Assembly (NCBI GenBank): GCA_964587915.1
Contig: CAZPMK010000024.1
Location: forward strand, 1-24,588
Reading direction: 5' to 3'
Length of the DNA: 24,588 nt
Source: CAG-177 sp964587915
Lineage (GTDB): Bacteria > Bacillota > Clostridia > Oscillospirales > Acutalibacteraceae
Of the stretch, positions 8,618 through 17,404 are shown piece after piece; within the stretch, counting starts at the first letter, position 1, and the number at the start of each line of letters is the position of its first letter. The notes beneath the pieces were generated by a model. The model worked only from the letters and a program-made list of their open reading frames with translations. It was not told the DNA's origin and made no database searches. The position numbers were made by a program, and so were the translations under genes.

Positions 8618-8647
8618 AATTACACAAAACATTTATTTTGTGTAATT
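8618..8647. repeat. Perfect 12-bp inverted repeat with 6-bp spacer (dif-like or operator)
   Basis: AATTACACAAAA (8618-8629) and TTTTGTGTAATT (8636-8647) are exact reverse complements around the spacer CATTTA. The match ends sharply at both sides. No T-run follows the stem, so it is not an ordinary terminator. Arms of 11-12 bp around a 6-bp centre are the layout of Xer recombination (dif) sites, and a tyrosine recombinase gene starts 75 bp downstream. An operator for a dimeric regulator is the main alternative. Confidence 0.8.
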
Positions 8648-8722
8648 ACTGATAAAAATTTGTGAGCAGGATATATTTGTCCTTCACTATTCAAAAGGCT
8701 GACAGAAGAAAGGAATTTCAAT

Positions 8723-9697
8723 ATGCGCCGCGAAGAGCTTTGCACATTACCCCCGATTGCACAAGATTACTTGAATTATTTATCTGCCGTAAAAGGCCGT
8801 TCGGAGCTGACAGTTCTTGAATATGCTTCGGATTTGCGGATTTTTTTCAGATTCATTAAAAAACAAAAGAATCTGTGCGATGCCGATGTCCCGTTTGACG
8901 AAACTGAGATTTATTCTTTACCCGAGGAAGTCATCTACGGCGTATCGCTTCAAGATGCCTATGCCTTTATCACTTATTGCTCTTTGGAACGAAAAGACAG
9001 CAACACCTCAAAAGCCCGTAAGGCGGTTTCTATAAAGCGTTTTTATAAGTACCTTGAGGTCAACGGAAAAATAAAAACAAATGTTATCGCCAATCTTGAT
9101 TCTCCCAAGCCCAGGAAGTCTTTACCGAAATATCTTACGCTCGAGCAAAGCATAAAGCTATTGGAAAGCGTTGACGGTAAAAATAAAGAGCGTGATTATT
9201 GCATCCTTGTGATTTTCCTGAATTGCGGATTGCGCTTGTCCGAGCTTGTCGGAATAAACATTTCCTCAATTACTGATGAAAACACCCTTGTAGTACACGG
9301 TAAAGGAAACAAGGACAGGAAAATTTATCTCAATGATGTTTGTGTGCGTGCGATAGAAGATTATCTTGCTGTTCGTCCGAAAGACGGGGTTATTGACCGT
9401 GATGCACTTTTTTTGAGCAGCCGTAAGAAAAGAATAAGTCGTGAGAATGTACAGAAAATCGTTGAAGCATCCTTAAAAAAAGCCGGTCTTGACGGTTTGG
9501 GAATTTCAACGCATAAGCTCAGGCATACGGCGGCGACACTTATGTATCAATACGGAAATGTTGACCCGCTTCAGCTTAAAAAAATTCTCGGTCATGAAAA
9601 TCTTGCCACTACCGAAATCTATACCCATGTTCACAACGAACAGCTCAAAAACGCCATTGAGTCAAACCCGCTCAATAAGCTCGCCGATAAAAAATAA
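8723..9697 (+). CDS. XerC/XerD-like tyrosine recombinase
   Basis: A 324-residue site-specific recombinase with a SAM-like core-binding N-terminal domain (about 12-112) and a catalytic domain (about 135-315). All six catalytic residues are present: Arg171 in GLRLSEL, Lys194 in HGKGNK, His264 and Arg267 in HKLRH, His291 in LGHENL and Tyr300 in TEIYTHV. Xer proteins resolve chromosome dimers at dif. It is about 25-30 residues longer than XerC or XerD of E. coli, mainly because of an acidic stretch at about 50-75 in the N-terminal domain. AGAAAGGA lies 9 bases before the ATG. A dif-like palindrome lies just upstream, and the stop codon abuts that of spoIIM. An integrase of a lost element is possible, but no element boundaries are visible. 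Confidence 0.9.
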   Translation: MRREELCTLPPIAQDYLNYLSAVKGRSELTVLEYASDLRIFFRFIKKQKNLCDADVPFDETEIYSLPEEVIYGVSLQDAYAFITYCSLERKDSNTSKARKAVSIKRFYKYLEVNGKIKTNVIANLDSPKPRKSLPKYLTLEQSIKLLESVDGKNKERDYCILVIFLNCGLRLSELVGINISSITDENTLVVHGKGNKDRKIYLNDVCVRAIEDYLAVRPKDGVIDRDALFLSSRKKRISRENVQKIVEASLKKAGLDGLGISTHKLRHTAATLMYQYGNVDPLQLKKILGHENLATTEIYTHVHNEQLKNAIESNPLNKLADKK

Positions 9698-10324
9698 TTA
9701 CAGCTCGAAAAATCCGGAAAACATTGCAGAAAAAAGAGCATCCGCAACGGAACCGACGGCACAGAGCGCAAACGTTATAAGCTGTCTGAATGCGAAAATT
9801 TTGGTTTTATCTTTTTCAAACTGTCCCCTGCCCTGAATCGCCTTTGCATATGCGTTTTTTGAATATTCACAGCTGTTTCCACAAGCGAGAATGAACGCAA
9901 AAACCGATATCAGTGCTCCGGGATATATAATAAGAAGGCTGTATCCGAGGCCGAGAAATTTATATGTTGAATACAGATATCCGCTCACAATGCCGATTCC
10001 CATGCCTTTTATCATCGGCAGGAACATTAAAAACGGATATCCAATCAGAGAGAATCCGAAAAAGAACGCAAGTGCAACGAAGAACCCGTTAACGGCAAGT
10101 GAATTACAAAAATTTGCAGTTATCCCCTGTTCCCCGCGAAGCTCTATATAGGATTCAACCAACTGCTTAAGGCTTCCGCTAATTCCCTCAGAATCAGTTT
10201 TAACGGAAAATGCACCTATTATCAAACCGATAATAAAGAATGCGGTCAAGAAATATAATCTTGAATTTTCAATAATATTTTTAATTCTTTTTCCGTTATA
10301 AACACCGTATTTCAGCTTGCTCAT
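9698..10324 (-). CDS. spoIIM: Stage II sporulation protein M
   Basis: A 208-residue membrane protein of the SpoIIM (DUF95) family. About five hydrophobic segments are visible, at roughly 27-44, 77-104, 106-118, 124-146 and 180-202. The N-terminal cytoplasmic end is basic. A soluble loop between the first two segments contains SYIELRGEQ. In B. subtilis SpoIIM forms the engulfment complex with SpoIID and SpoIIP and anchors the peptidoglycan-degrading machine in the mother-cell membrane. GGAGGT lies 6 bases before the ATG. The gene ends directly against the recombinase gene with no base between the two stop codons. From memory, spoIIM also lies near xerD in B. subtilis, which supports old linkage. 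Confidence 0.92.
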   Translation of the reverse strand: MSKLKYGVYNGKRIKNIIENSRLYFLTAFFIIGLIIGAFSVKTDSEGISGSLKQLVESYIELRGEQGITANFCNSLAVNGFFVALAFFFGFSLIGYPFLMFLPMIKGMGIGIVSGYLYSTYKFLGLGYSLLIIYPGALISVFAFILACGNSCEYSKNAYAKAIQGRGQFEKDKTKIFAFRQLITFALCAVGSVADALFSAMFSGFFEL

Positions 10325-10352
10325 TTTTTGACCTCCGTTTTTTCTATGTTAA

Positions 10353-10380
10353 ATTATATGAGCAAGTCCGAATATTATGA
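10353..10380 (-). promoter_or_regulatory. Promoter of spoIIM, sigma-E-like
   Basis: On the minus strand CATATAAT (10353-10360) matches the sigma-E -10 consensus CATACAAT at 7 of 8 bases. TCATAAT (10374-10380) matches the KMATATW -35 pattern at 6 of 7, with a 13-bp spacer, slightly short of the usual 14-15. B. subtilis spoIIM is under sigma-E control. A sigma-A reading (TTGTCA, 19 bp, TATAAT) is also possible but has a long spacer. Confidence 0.45.
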
Positions 10381-10388
10381 CAACAGAC

Positions 10389-10427
10389 AAAAATACCGCT
10401 GTACGGCTTTGTTGACCGTGCAGCGGT
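10389..10427 (-). terminator. Intrinsic terminator after pcrA
   Basis: ACCGCTGCACGG (10427-10416, minus strand) pairs with CCGTACAGCGGT (10406-10395) except for one C-A mismatch. The loop is 9 bases and ATTTTT follows. It lies 7 bp beyond the pcrA stop and separates pcrA from the spoIIM promoter. Confidence 0.75.
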
Positions 10428-10433
10428 TGTTTG

Positions 10434-12824
10434 TTATTTCTTTTCGATTTTTGCGTAATTCGCCATGATTTTCTTTGTTCCCGCTTTTGTGAATGCGATT
10501 TCAAGCATTGTATCGTTGCCCATGGGCTTGGCACTGAGCACAATACCTTCTCCGTACGCCTTATGAAGAACGGTATCTCCGACTTTATAGCTTTCACCGC
10601 TCGGCTGTGACGGAGTAAAGGTTTTCGGAGCTGAAAATCCCCTTGATGCGGGAGCCTGAGGAGTTTTACCGTTTGAAGCGGTTGAAGAAATTTTATAAAC
10701 GGATGATGAATATGTGCGTTGTGGCTGTTCGTCGCCCGTAATTTCAAGCAGGTTATTGGGGATTTCCTCAACGAAACGTGACGGCTGATTGAATTTTGTT
10801 GAACCGAAAAGCATTCTCATACGGGCACGGGTAAGATAGAGCTTTTTCTTTGCTCTTGTTATTCCGACGTATGCAAGACGCCGTTCTTCCTCTATCTGCT
10901 CTGTTCCGTCCATTCTTGAAAGCTCCGACGGAAAAATTGATTCCTCCATGCCGGCAAGAAATACATTCTTAAATTCAAGTCCCTTTGCTGCATGAACCGT
11001 CATCATGATAACAGTATCGGCTTCCGCGTTATAGTTATCAATATCGGTCATAAGTGAAACCTCTTGAAGAAAATCATTGAGGGTTGCACCCTCGTTTTCC
11101 TCGGAAAAACGCAAAAGGTTGTTGGCAAGCTCGTCAAGGTTTGCAATTCTGTCTTCGCGAGTCTCCGGCTCCGAATCGAGGGAAGCAACATAGCCGCTTA
11201 CCGACATTATTTCCTTAAACAATTCATGCAGAGGCATTAAATCCGATTTATTCGCAAAATCGCGAATCATCTGTGCAAAGGTCATCATTTTTTTAGCACA
11301 GCGGCTCAGCTTCGGGAATTCATCTGCTGAAGCGATAACGTCAAATATACCCATTCCGAGAGCACCCGCTATCTCCTGTGCAGCAGAAAACGAGGTGTCA
11401 CCGATTCCTCTTTTTGGTTCGTTGATTATTCTGCCGAGCCTTACCGCGTCATTGGGGTTAACGATTACGCTTAAATAGGCAAGAGCATCCTTGATTTCTT
11501 TACGATCGTAGAACTTATGACCGCCGATTATTCTGTACGGGATGCCCATACGAACAAAGGACTGCTCTATAAGGTTTGACTGTGAGTTCATACGGTATAA
11601 AACGGCAAAATCGCTGTATTTATCACCGTTTTTAATTCCGTCAAGAATTTTATCGGAAATATAAAAGCTCTCTTCTCGGTCGGATTCGGCCGTATGATAG
11701 GATATGAGAGCACCTGAGCCGTTATCCGTCCAGAGATTTTTGCCTTTTCTGTTAGTATTATTTGCAATAACGCTGTTTGCGGCATCAAGTATGTTCTGCG
11801 TGGAACGGTAATTCTGTTCAAGACGAATTGTTTTTGCGTTGCCGTATTGATTTTCAAAACTCAAAATATTCTCAATTGTTGCACCGCGGAATTTGTAAAT
11901 ACTTTGGTCATCATCGCCCACAACACAAATGTTTTCATATCCGCCGGCAAGAAGTGCAGTAAGCATATACTGCGCATGGTTGGTGTCCTGATACTCGTCA
12001 ACAACTATGTAACGGAATTTACGCTGATAATATTCAAGAACCTCTTTGTTGTTTTGAAGCAGACGAACGGTGTTGACTATCAAATCATCAAAATCCATTG
12101 CATCCGATGCTTTTAATTGAGCCTGATAAAGAGAATATATTTCTGCAATATTACGTTTCCTTGCATCAGCACGGTTTTGCTCGGCATATTCCTGTACGGA
12201 AAGCAATGAATCCTTGGCACGGCTGATTTCGGAAAGGCAGGTTTTGGGGGTCAGGATTTTGTCACTCAATCCCGACTGCTTAAAGCATTCCTTCAATACC
12301 CGCTTGCTGTCATCGGTATCATAAATCGTAAAATTAGAAGAATATCCGATAGCTTCAGCGTTTCTGCGAAGTATTCTGACGCAGGCGGAGTGGAAAGTGC
12401 TTGCCCATATATCCCGTGCGGATTCGCCGAGCATACGTTCCAGTCTTTCTTTCAGCTCACCTGCGGCCTTGTTTGTAAAGGTGATTGCAAGAATTTCCCA
12501 CGGCTTTGCCGGTGCCACAGCAAGCAAATCCTCAATTTCAAAAATATCCTGAGCGGAAACCTCTCTGTTTGCCGCTGCGCGCATCATGGCAAGCTCAGAC
12601 TCCGACGGTTCACGGATAAATTCATCGCTGTAATACGCTTTACCGTATTTCATTATATTTGCAATTCGGTTTACAAGTACGGTGGTTTTTCCGCTTCCCG
12701 CTCCGGCAAGCACCAAAAGCGGTCCCTCCGTAGAAAGGACCGCTTTCAATTGCATATTGTTCAGCGAGGAAAAGTCATTTTCGATTATTTTGCGCCTAAT
12801 CGAGGCAATTTCCCGTGATATCAT
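10434..12824 (-). CDS. pcrA: ATP-dependent DNA helicase PcrA/UvrD
   Basis: A 796-residue superfamily 1 helicase for nucleotide excision repair, replication restart and removal of RecA filaments. Motifs in order: Q-motif region LNNMQLKAVL at 21-30, Walker A GAGSGKTT at 41-48, motif Ia ITFTNKAAGE, VDEYQDTN (motif II), GDDDQSIYKFRGA (III), NYRSTQNIL (IV), TVHAAKGLEFKNVF (V) and RRLAYVGITRAKK (VI). The C-terminus has the PcrA Tudor-like fold (YKVGDTVLHKAYGEG), which binds RNA polymerase in other species. About 43 acidic residues (62-104) are inserted between motifs I and Ia compared with Bacillus PcrA. The ATG lies 8 bp after the pfkA stop, with GAGGT overlapping that stop, so it is co-transcribed with pfkA. 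Confidence 0.96.
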   Translation of the reverse strand: MISREIASIRRKIIENDFSSLNNMQLKAVLSTEGPLLVLAGAGSGKTTVLVNRIANIMKYGKAYYSDEFIREPSESELAMMRAAANREVSAQDIFEIEDLLAVAPAKPWEILAITFTNKAAGELKERLERMLGESARDIWASTFHSACVRILRRNAEAIGYSSNFTIYDTDDSKRVLKECFKQSGLSDKILTPKTCLSEISRAKDSLLSVQEYAEQNRADARKRNIAEIYSLYQAQLKASDAMDFDDLIVNTVRLLQNNKEVLEYYQRKFRYIVVDEYQDTNHAQYMLTALLAGGYENICVVGDDDQSIYKFRGATIENILSFENQYGNAKTIRLEQNYRSTQNILDAANSVIANNTNRKGKNLWTDNGSGALISYHTAESDREESFYISDKILDGIKNGDKYSDFAVLYRMNSQSNLIEQSFVRMGIPYRIIGGHKFYDRKEIKDALAYLSVIVNPNDAVRLGRIINEPKRGIGDTSFSAAQEIAGALGMGIFDVIASADEFPKLSRCAKKMMTFAQMIRDFANKSDLMPLHELFKEIMSVSGYVASLDSEPETREDRIANLDELANNLLRFSEENEGATLNDFLQEVSLMTDIDNYNAEADTVIMMTVHAAKGLEFKNVFLAGMEESIFPSELSRMDGTEQIEEERRLAYVGITRAKKKLYLTRARMRMLFGSTKFNQPSRFVEEIPNNLLEITGDEQPQRTYSSSVYKISSTASNGKTPQAPASRGFSAPKTFTPSQPSGESYKVGDTVLHKAYGEGIVLSAKPMGNDTMLEIAFTKAGTKKIMANYAKIEKK

Positions 12825-12832
12825 CTGTTACC

Positions 12833-13795
12833 TCAAATAGAAATTTCATGAGCAATTTTGTAAAGCTCATCATTAACTGTTTTCTTCATGTTAAGTGCTT
12901 CGTAGATATCATAATCAGTAATGTGATCATCCTTGAGAACGGTTACTCTGTTGCCGATACCGTTCATGAGAAGCTGAACTGCTTTGTAGCCCATCTGACT
13001 TGCCATAACTCTGTCACGAACGGTGGGTGAACCGCCTCTTTGGACATGACCGAGTATAACGGCTCTCGACTCAACGCCGCACTCTTTTTCGATTTTTTTC
13101 GCAAGCTCTTCAACGCCGCCGATACCCTCGGCAACCATGACGATAAAGTGCTTTTTATCCGTTTTTTGAGTTCTGCGGATACGGTTTATAACATGCTGTT
13201 CGATATCTGAACGGATTTCGGGAATTACTATTGCGGTAGCGCCTACAGCTATACCTGCGTTAAGAGTAAGATCACCGCACTTGTTGCCCATTACCTCAAC
13301 AACCATGCAACGGCTGTGTGATTCAACGGTATCTCTTATGCGGTCAACCATCTGCATAACCGTGTTAAGGCAGGTATCGTAGCCAATTGTGTAGTCGGTG
13401 CTGACTATGTCATTATCAATTGTTCCGGGAACGCCGATGCAAGGTATTCCTCTGAGAGAAAGGTCGCGTGCACCTCTGAACGAACCGTCACCGCCGATTA
13501 CGACTATACCTTCGATGCCGTGCTTTTTGCAGGTCTCTATAGCCTTTTGCATACCGGCTTCTTCTTTGAAAGCGGTGCATCTTGCCGAATAAAGCATTGT
13601 TCCGCCTCTGTGGATAATATCCGAAACGCTTCTGATATTCAATTCACGAACATCATCATCGATTAAGCCTTGATAGCCTCGGTTAATGCCTAAAACTTTC
13701 ATGCCGTTTTCACAGGCAGTTCTAACGACTGCACGGATGGCAGCGTTCATTCCGGGGGCGTCGCCTCCGCTGGTTAAAACACCTATTGTCTTCAT
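12833..13795 (-). CDS. pfkA: ATP-dependent 6-phosphofructokinase
   Basis: A 320-residue PfkA that phosphorylates fructose 6-phosphate to fructose 1,6-bisphosphate, the committed step of glycolysis. The nucleotide loop is GVLTSGGDAPGMNAAIRA. GGDGS at 101-105 (Gly104) and PGTIDND at 123-129 (Gly124, catalytic Asp127) show the ATP-dependent type. The PPi-dependent enzymes carry Asp and Lys at positions 104 and 124. RGG and the MVVEVMG segment at 164-170 are also present. The numbering agrees with the Bacillus enzyme without gaps, and the length is typical. AAGGAGAG lies 9 bases before the ATG, and the gene has its own strong promoter. pcrA follows after 8 bp. Confidence 0.96.
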   Translation of the reverse strand: MKTIGVLTSGGDAPGMNAAIRAVVRTACENGMKVLGINRGYQGLIDDDVRELNIRSVSDIIHRGGTMLYSARCTAFKEEAGMQKAIETCKKHGIEGIVVIGGDGSFRGARDLSLRGIPCIGVPGTIDNDIVSTDYTIGYDTCLNTVMQMVDRIRDTVESHSRCMVVEVMGNKCGDLTLNAGIAVGATAIVIPEIRSDIEQHVINRIRRTQKTDKKHFIVMVAEGIGGVEELAKKIEKECGVESRAVILGHVQRGGSPTVRDRVMASQMGYKAVQLLMNGIGNRVTVLKDDHITDYDIYEALNMKKTVNDELYKIAHEISI

Positions 13796-13830
13796 GGGTA
13801 AATACTCTCCTTGAAAAATGTTCAGATTAT

Positions 13831-13859
13831 ATGATACACTTTTTCTCTCACAATGTCAA
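13831..13859 (-). promoter_or_regulatory. Sigma-A promoter of pfkA-pcrA
   Basis: On the minus strand TTGACA (13859-13854) and TATCAT (13836-13831) are separated by 17 bp. The predicted start near 13824 leaves a leader of about 28 bases with AAGGAGAG at 13812-13805. The -35 is a perfect consensus match. This divides the pfkA-pcrA unit from dnaE upstream, although no strong terminator is visible after dnaE and read-through is possible. Confidence 0.75.
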
Positions 13860-13909
13860 TTAAAATAGCACTTTTTTGAGGAAAAAACGATAAATATAAC
13901 GAAAAAAGA

Positions 13910-16900
13910 CTATTCGTTGAAGATGACGTTGCTTTCACCGAGAATCTTTCTCAGCTCACGCAGCAGAACTTCGTTAACATCTATATTCTGCCCTATGGGA
14001 TTACGCTTATATTCCTTTGTGTCGGCAAAGTAATAGTATAAAGGCGTCACGCCGTCAAAAATACACAGCAGCTTGCGGCAGCATTCGATTTGCGGCGAAG
14101 AGCTGTTGTCAAAACGAAGAAACAATCCCTTTGCCTGTTTTTTGTTTTCGGACTTTTTGGTTTCGTCAACATTCGGTAATGTATTCGGGCAGGTCTCAAC
14201 CGCTTCACAGACTACCTTTGCCGCCTCGTCCTCACGCAGACTGACTCTGCCATGTATCAAAATAATGTTTCCCTCATAAAAAACGCCCGGATTTTCGGCA
14301 AGCATTTTTGGGAAAACGATAACCTCGGCAGACCCTGTCATATCTTCAAAATTCAAAAACGCCATGGTTGCATCGCTTTTGGTGATTTTTTTCTTAACGG
14401 AACCGATAAGTCCGAGTAAAAGCACCTTGTCATTGTCTTTGTACGTACTGTTTTCGGATACAATATTACCTATTTCGGCACATTTGAGGCGTTTTGCGGT
14501 ATCGGCATATTGCGACATTGGATGACCCGAAAGATACATACCTGCGACATCTTTTTCGTATTTGAGCAAAAGCTCCGATGAAAATTCATCTGCGGGCGGA
14601 TATACGAACGAAGTATGAACTTCCGTGGCAGGCTCGTCCGATGAGGTCAAGTCATCAAAGCCTATCTGACCGTCAACATTGCGGCGTTTGCTGTTATCAA
14701 GCTCATCTATAACGGAATCAACGACGCCGCACATTTGCCGTCTGTTGGCACCGAGACTGTCAAAGGCACCGCATTTTATGAGACTTTCCACGGCACGGCG
14801 GTTGAAATCTTTACCGTACATACGGCGGCAAAAATCGTAAAAATCGGCAAAGTTACCATTGAGTCGGCGTTCCTCCACCATACGGCGGATAAACGCTTTC
14901 CCGAGATTTTTAACGGCAAGCAGGCTGAAATGAATGTTATTGCCGCTGACTTCAAAGGCTTCCGTGCTTGTATTGACGTGGGGCGGAAGTATTTTTATTC
15001 CGAGTCGTGAGCATTCATTGATGTATTGTGCCACTTTATCGCTGTTATCGAGAAAGCTCGTTAACAATGCGGCGAAAAATTCGCACGGATAATGACATTT
15101 AAGCCAAGCCGTTCTGTATGCAACAAAAGCATAAGCAGCGGCATGAGCCTTATTAAAAGCGTACGATGCAAAGGACATCATTTCATCAAAAATCTCATTT
15201 GCAATTTCGGCGGGCACTCCTCTTCTGACCGCACCCTCGCAAAGAATATTGCCCTTTTCGTCAAATGCACCGTTCACGAAGCTGTCACGTTCGCGAAGCA
15301 TTACATCGTGCTTCTTCTTACTCATTGCCCTGCGAACGATATCGGCTCTGCCGTAGGAATAGCCCGCAAGCTCACGGCAAATCTGCATTACCTGCTCCTG
15401 ATAGACAATACAGCCATAGGTAACATCAAGAATGTTTTTGAGTCGAGGGGTTTTATATTTGATTTTTGACGGATTATGACGGTTTTCAATGTAGGTGGGA
15501 ATTGAATCCATCGGTCCGGGTCTGTACAAAGAAATAACCGCTATCAGGTCTTCAAGGCTTTCGGGCTTTAACTGCATGAGAACGCTTTTCATTCCGGCAG
15601 ATTCAAATTGAAATACGCCCTCGGTTTGACCTGCGCACAGCATATCGAAAACCGCTTTGTCGTCCATTGGTATTTTCTCAATATCAAAGGAAGGGTTTTT
15701 CCTTCTTACCGATTTTTCGGCATTGCTTATCACCGTAAGTGTACGCAGACCCAAAAAATCCATTTTGAGAAGTCCGAGTTCCTCGAGAGTAGTCATCGGA
15801 AACTGCGTAACTATCGCTTCATCATTTCTTGCAAGAGGAACATACGAAACCACAGGGTCGTGCGTAATAACAACACCTGCCGCATGGGTGGAGGCGTGTC
15901 TCGGCATTCCTTCTACCTTCATTGCGGTGTCGATAAGCTCATGTGCGGTTGAATCGCCGTCATAAAGTGCCTTAAATTCCGCGGAACGCTTCAACGCCTT
16001 TTCGAGAGTGATGTTCATTTCGTTCGGAACCTGTTTTGCAATATTATCAACGGTGGAATAGGATATTCCCATGGCTCTGCCGACATCTCTTATTGCTGCC
16101 TTTGCCGCCATTGTACCGAACGTTACGATTTGTGCCACATGGTCAGCACCGTATTTTTCAATAACATAATCAATCACTTCGCCGCGGCGTTCAAAGCAAA
16201 AATCAACGTCAAAATCGGGCATGCTGACTCTTTCGGGATTCAAAAATCTCTCAAAAAGCAGATTGTATTTCATCGGGTCAATACCGGTAATTCCGATACA
16301 GTAGGCACAGATACTTGCCGCTCCCGAGCCTCTGCCGGGACCGACGGGAATACCGACACTTTTGGCGTGACGGATAAAATCGTGGACTATCAAATAATAA
16401 TCCGTATATCCCATTCGATTGATAATGTCAAGCTCATATTCAAGACGTTCGATATATTTTTGAGGCGGAGAATCACCGTACCGTTCCTTCATACCCTTGC
16501 GGCACAGCTCCGAAAACCAGTCAAAATGCGTCCACCCGTCGGGAACATCAAAATGCGGGAGCTTAGTTTTGCCGAACTCAAATTCAACATGGCAACGTGA
16601 GGCTATTTCTGCGGTGTTATCCACCGCCTGCGGGCAGTCGGAAAAGGCTTCACGCATTTCTTCCTCGCTTTTAAGATAGAATTCCTGCGTGCCGAATTCA
16701 AGCCCCGTATCTTCTCCGAGAGTATGGTTGGTTTGAATGCAGATAAGAACCTGCTGTATTTTTGAATCCTGCTTGTCCACATAATGTGCATCATTGGTGG
16801 CGGCAAGCGGAATATTAAGCTCTTTTGAAAGACGAATCAACTCGGGATTTATCCTAAGCTGTTCATCAATTCCGTGATTTTGAATTTCAAGATAATAGTT

Positions 16901-17404
16901 ATCCTTGCCGAAAACGGCGGAATACCATTCGGCAACCTTTTTTGCTTCATCATAATCGTTCCTTTGGAGTGCTCTCGAGACCTCTCCCGCAAGGCAGCCT
17001 GAAAGTGCGATTAAGCCGTCGTGATAGCGTTCAATAAGCTCCCTGTCAATTCTCGGCTTTGTGTAAAAACCGTTGACCCAGCCCTCAGAAACGAGCTTTA
17101 TGAGATTCTTATAGCCTTCGTTATTCTTACAGAGCAATATAAGATGATATCTTTCGCTGTCGATTCCGTGAATTTTATCAAATCTTGTTCTCGGTGCAAC
17201 ATAAACCTCACAACCGATTACAGGATTGAGTCCCCTTGCCTTTGCGGCTTTATAAAAATCAATGACACCGTACATTACACCGTGATCCGTCAAGGCAACG
17301 CTTGTCTGACCCATGCTTTTGATTTTATCAAGCATAGGTTCTATCCTGCAAGCACCGTCAAGCAGGCTGTATTCACTGTGAACGTGCAAATGTGCAAAAG
17401 ACAT
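13910..17404 (-). CDS. dnaE: DNA polymerase III subunit alpha, DnaE type
   Basis: A 1164-residue replicative polymerase of the DnaE family. The N-terminal PHP domain (1-210) keeps its metal ligands in HLHVHSEYS, TDHG at 39-42 and NDAHYV at 204-209. The polymerase core has GPGRGSGAAS at 355-364 and PDFDVDF at 396-402 with the catalytic aspartates. Further on come RPGPMDSIP and the FNKAHAAAYAF segment. A helix-hairpin-helix region and an OB-fold at about 970-1070 follow. There is no built-in exonuclease domain, so it is not PolC. Firmicutes usually have both; DnaE extends primers before PolC takes over. The ATG overlaps the whiA stop by one base (TAATG), which points to translational coupling. 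Confidence 0.96.
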   Translation of the reverse strand: MSFAHLHVHSEYSLLDGACRIEPMLDKIKSMGQTSVALTDHGVMYGVIDFYKAAKARGLNPVIGCEVYVAPRTRFDKIHGIDSERYHLILLCKNNEGYKNLIKLVSEGWVNGFYTKPRIDRELIERYHDGLIALSGCLAGEVSRALQRNDYDEAKKVAEWYSAVFGKDNYYLEIQNHGIDEQLRINPELIRLSKELNIPLAATNDAHYVDKQDSKIQQVLICIQTNHTLGEDTGLEFGTQEFYLKSEEEMREAFSDCPQAVDNTAEIASRCHVEFEFGKTKLPHFDVPDGWTHFDWFSELCRKGMKERYGDSPPQKYIERLEYELDIINRMGYTDYYLIVHDFIRHAKSVGIPVGPGRGSGAASICAYCIGITGIDPMKYNLLFERFLNPERVSMPDFDVDFCFERRGEVIDYVIEKYGADHVAQIVTFGTMAAKAAIRDVGRAMGISYSTVDNIAKQVPNEMNITLEKALKRSAEFKALYDGDSTAHELIDTAMKVEGMPRHASTHAAGVVITHDPVVSYVPLARNDEAIVTQFPMTTLEELGLLKMDFLGLRTLTVISNAEKSVRRKNPSFDIEKIPMDDKAVFDMLCAGQTEGVFQFESAGMKSVLMQLKPESLEDLIAVISLYRPGPMDSIPTYIENRHNPSKIKYKTPRLKNILDVTYGCIVYQEQVMQICRELAGYSYGRADIVRRAMSKKKHDVMLRERDSFVNGAFDEKGNILCEGAVRRGVPAEIANEIFDEMMSFASYAFNKAHAAAYAFVAYRTAWLKCHYPCEFFAALLTSFLDNSDKVAQYINECSRLGIKILPPHVNTSTEAFEVSGNNIHFSLLAVKNLGKAFIRRMVEERRLNGNFADFYDFCRRMYGKDFNRRAVESLIKCGAFDSLGANRRQMCGVVDSVIDELDNSKRRNVDGQIGFDDLTSSDEPATEVHTSFVYPPADEFSSELLLKYEKDVAGMYLSGHPMSQYADTAKRLKCAEIGNIVSENSTYKDNDKVLLLGLIGSVKKKITKSDATMAFLNFEDMTGSAEVIVFPKMLAENPGVFYEGNIILIHGRVSLREDEAAKVVCEAVETCPNTLPNVDETKKSENKKQAKGLFLRFDNSSSPQIECCRKLLCIFDGVTPLYYYFADTKEYKRNPIGQNIDVNEVLLRELRKILGESNVIFNE

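Noticed and set aside
13860..13909. T-rich tracts after dnaE considered as a terminator
   Set aside because: T-runs exist on the minus strand but no G/C-containing stem precedes them; only a 6-bp A/T hairpin is possible.
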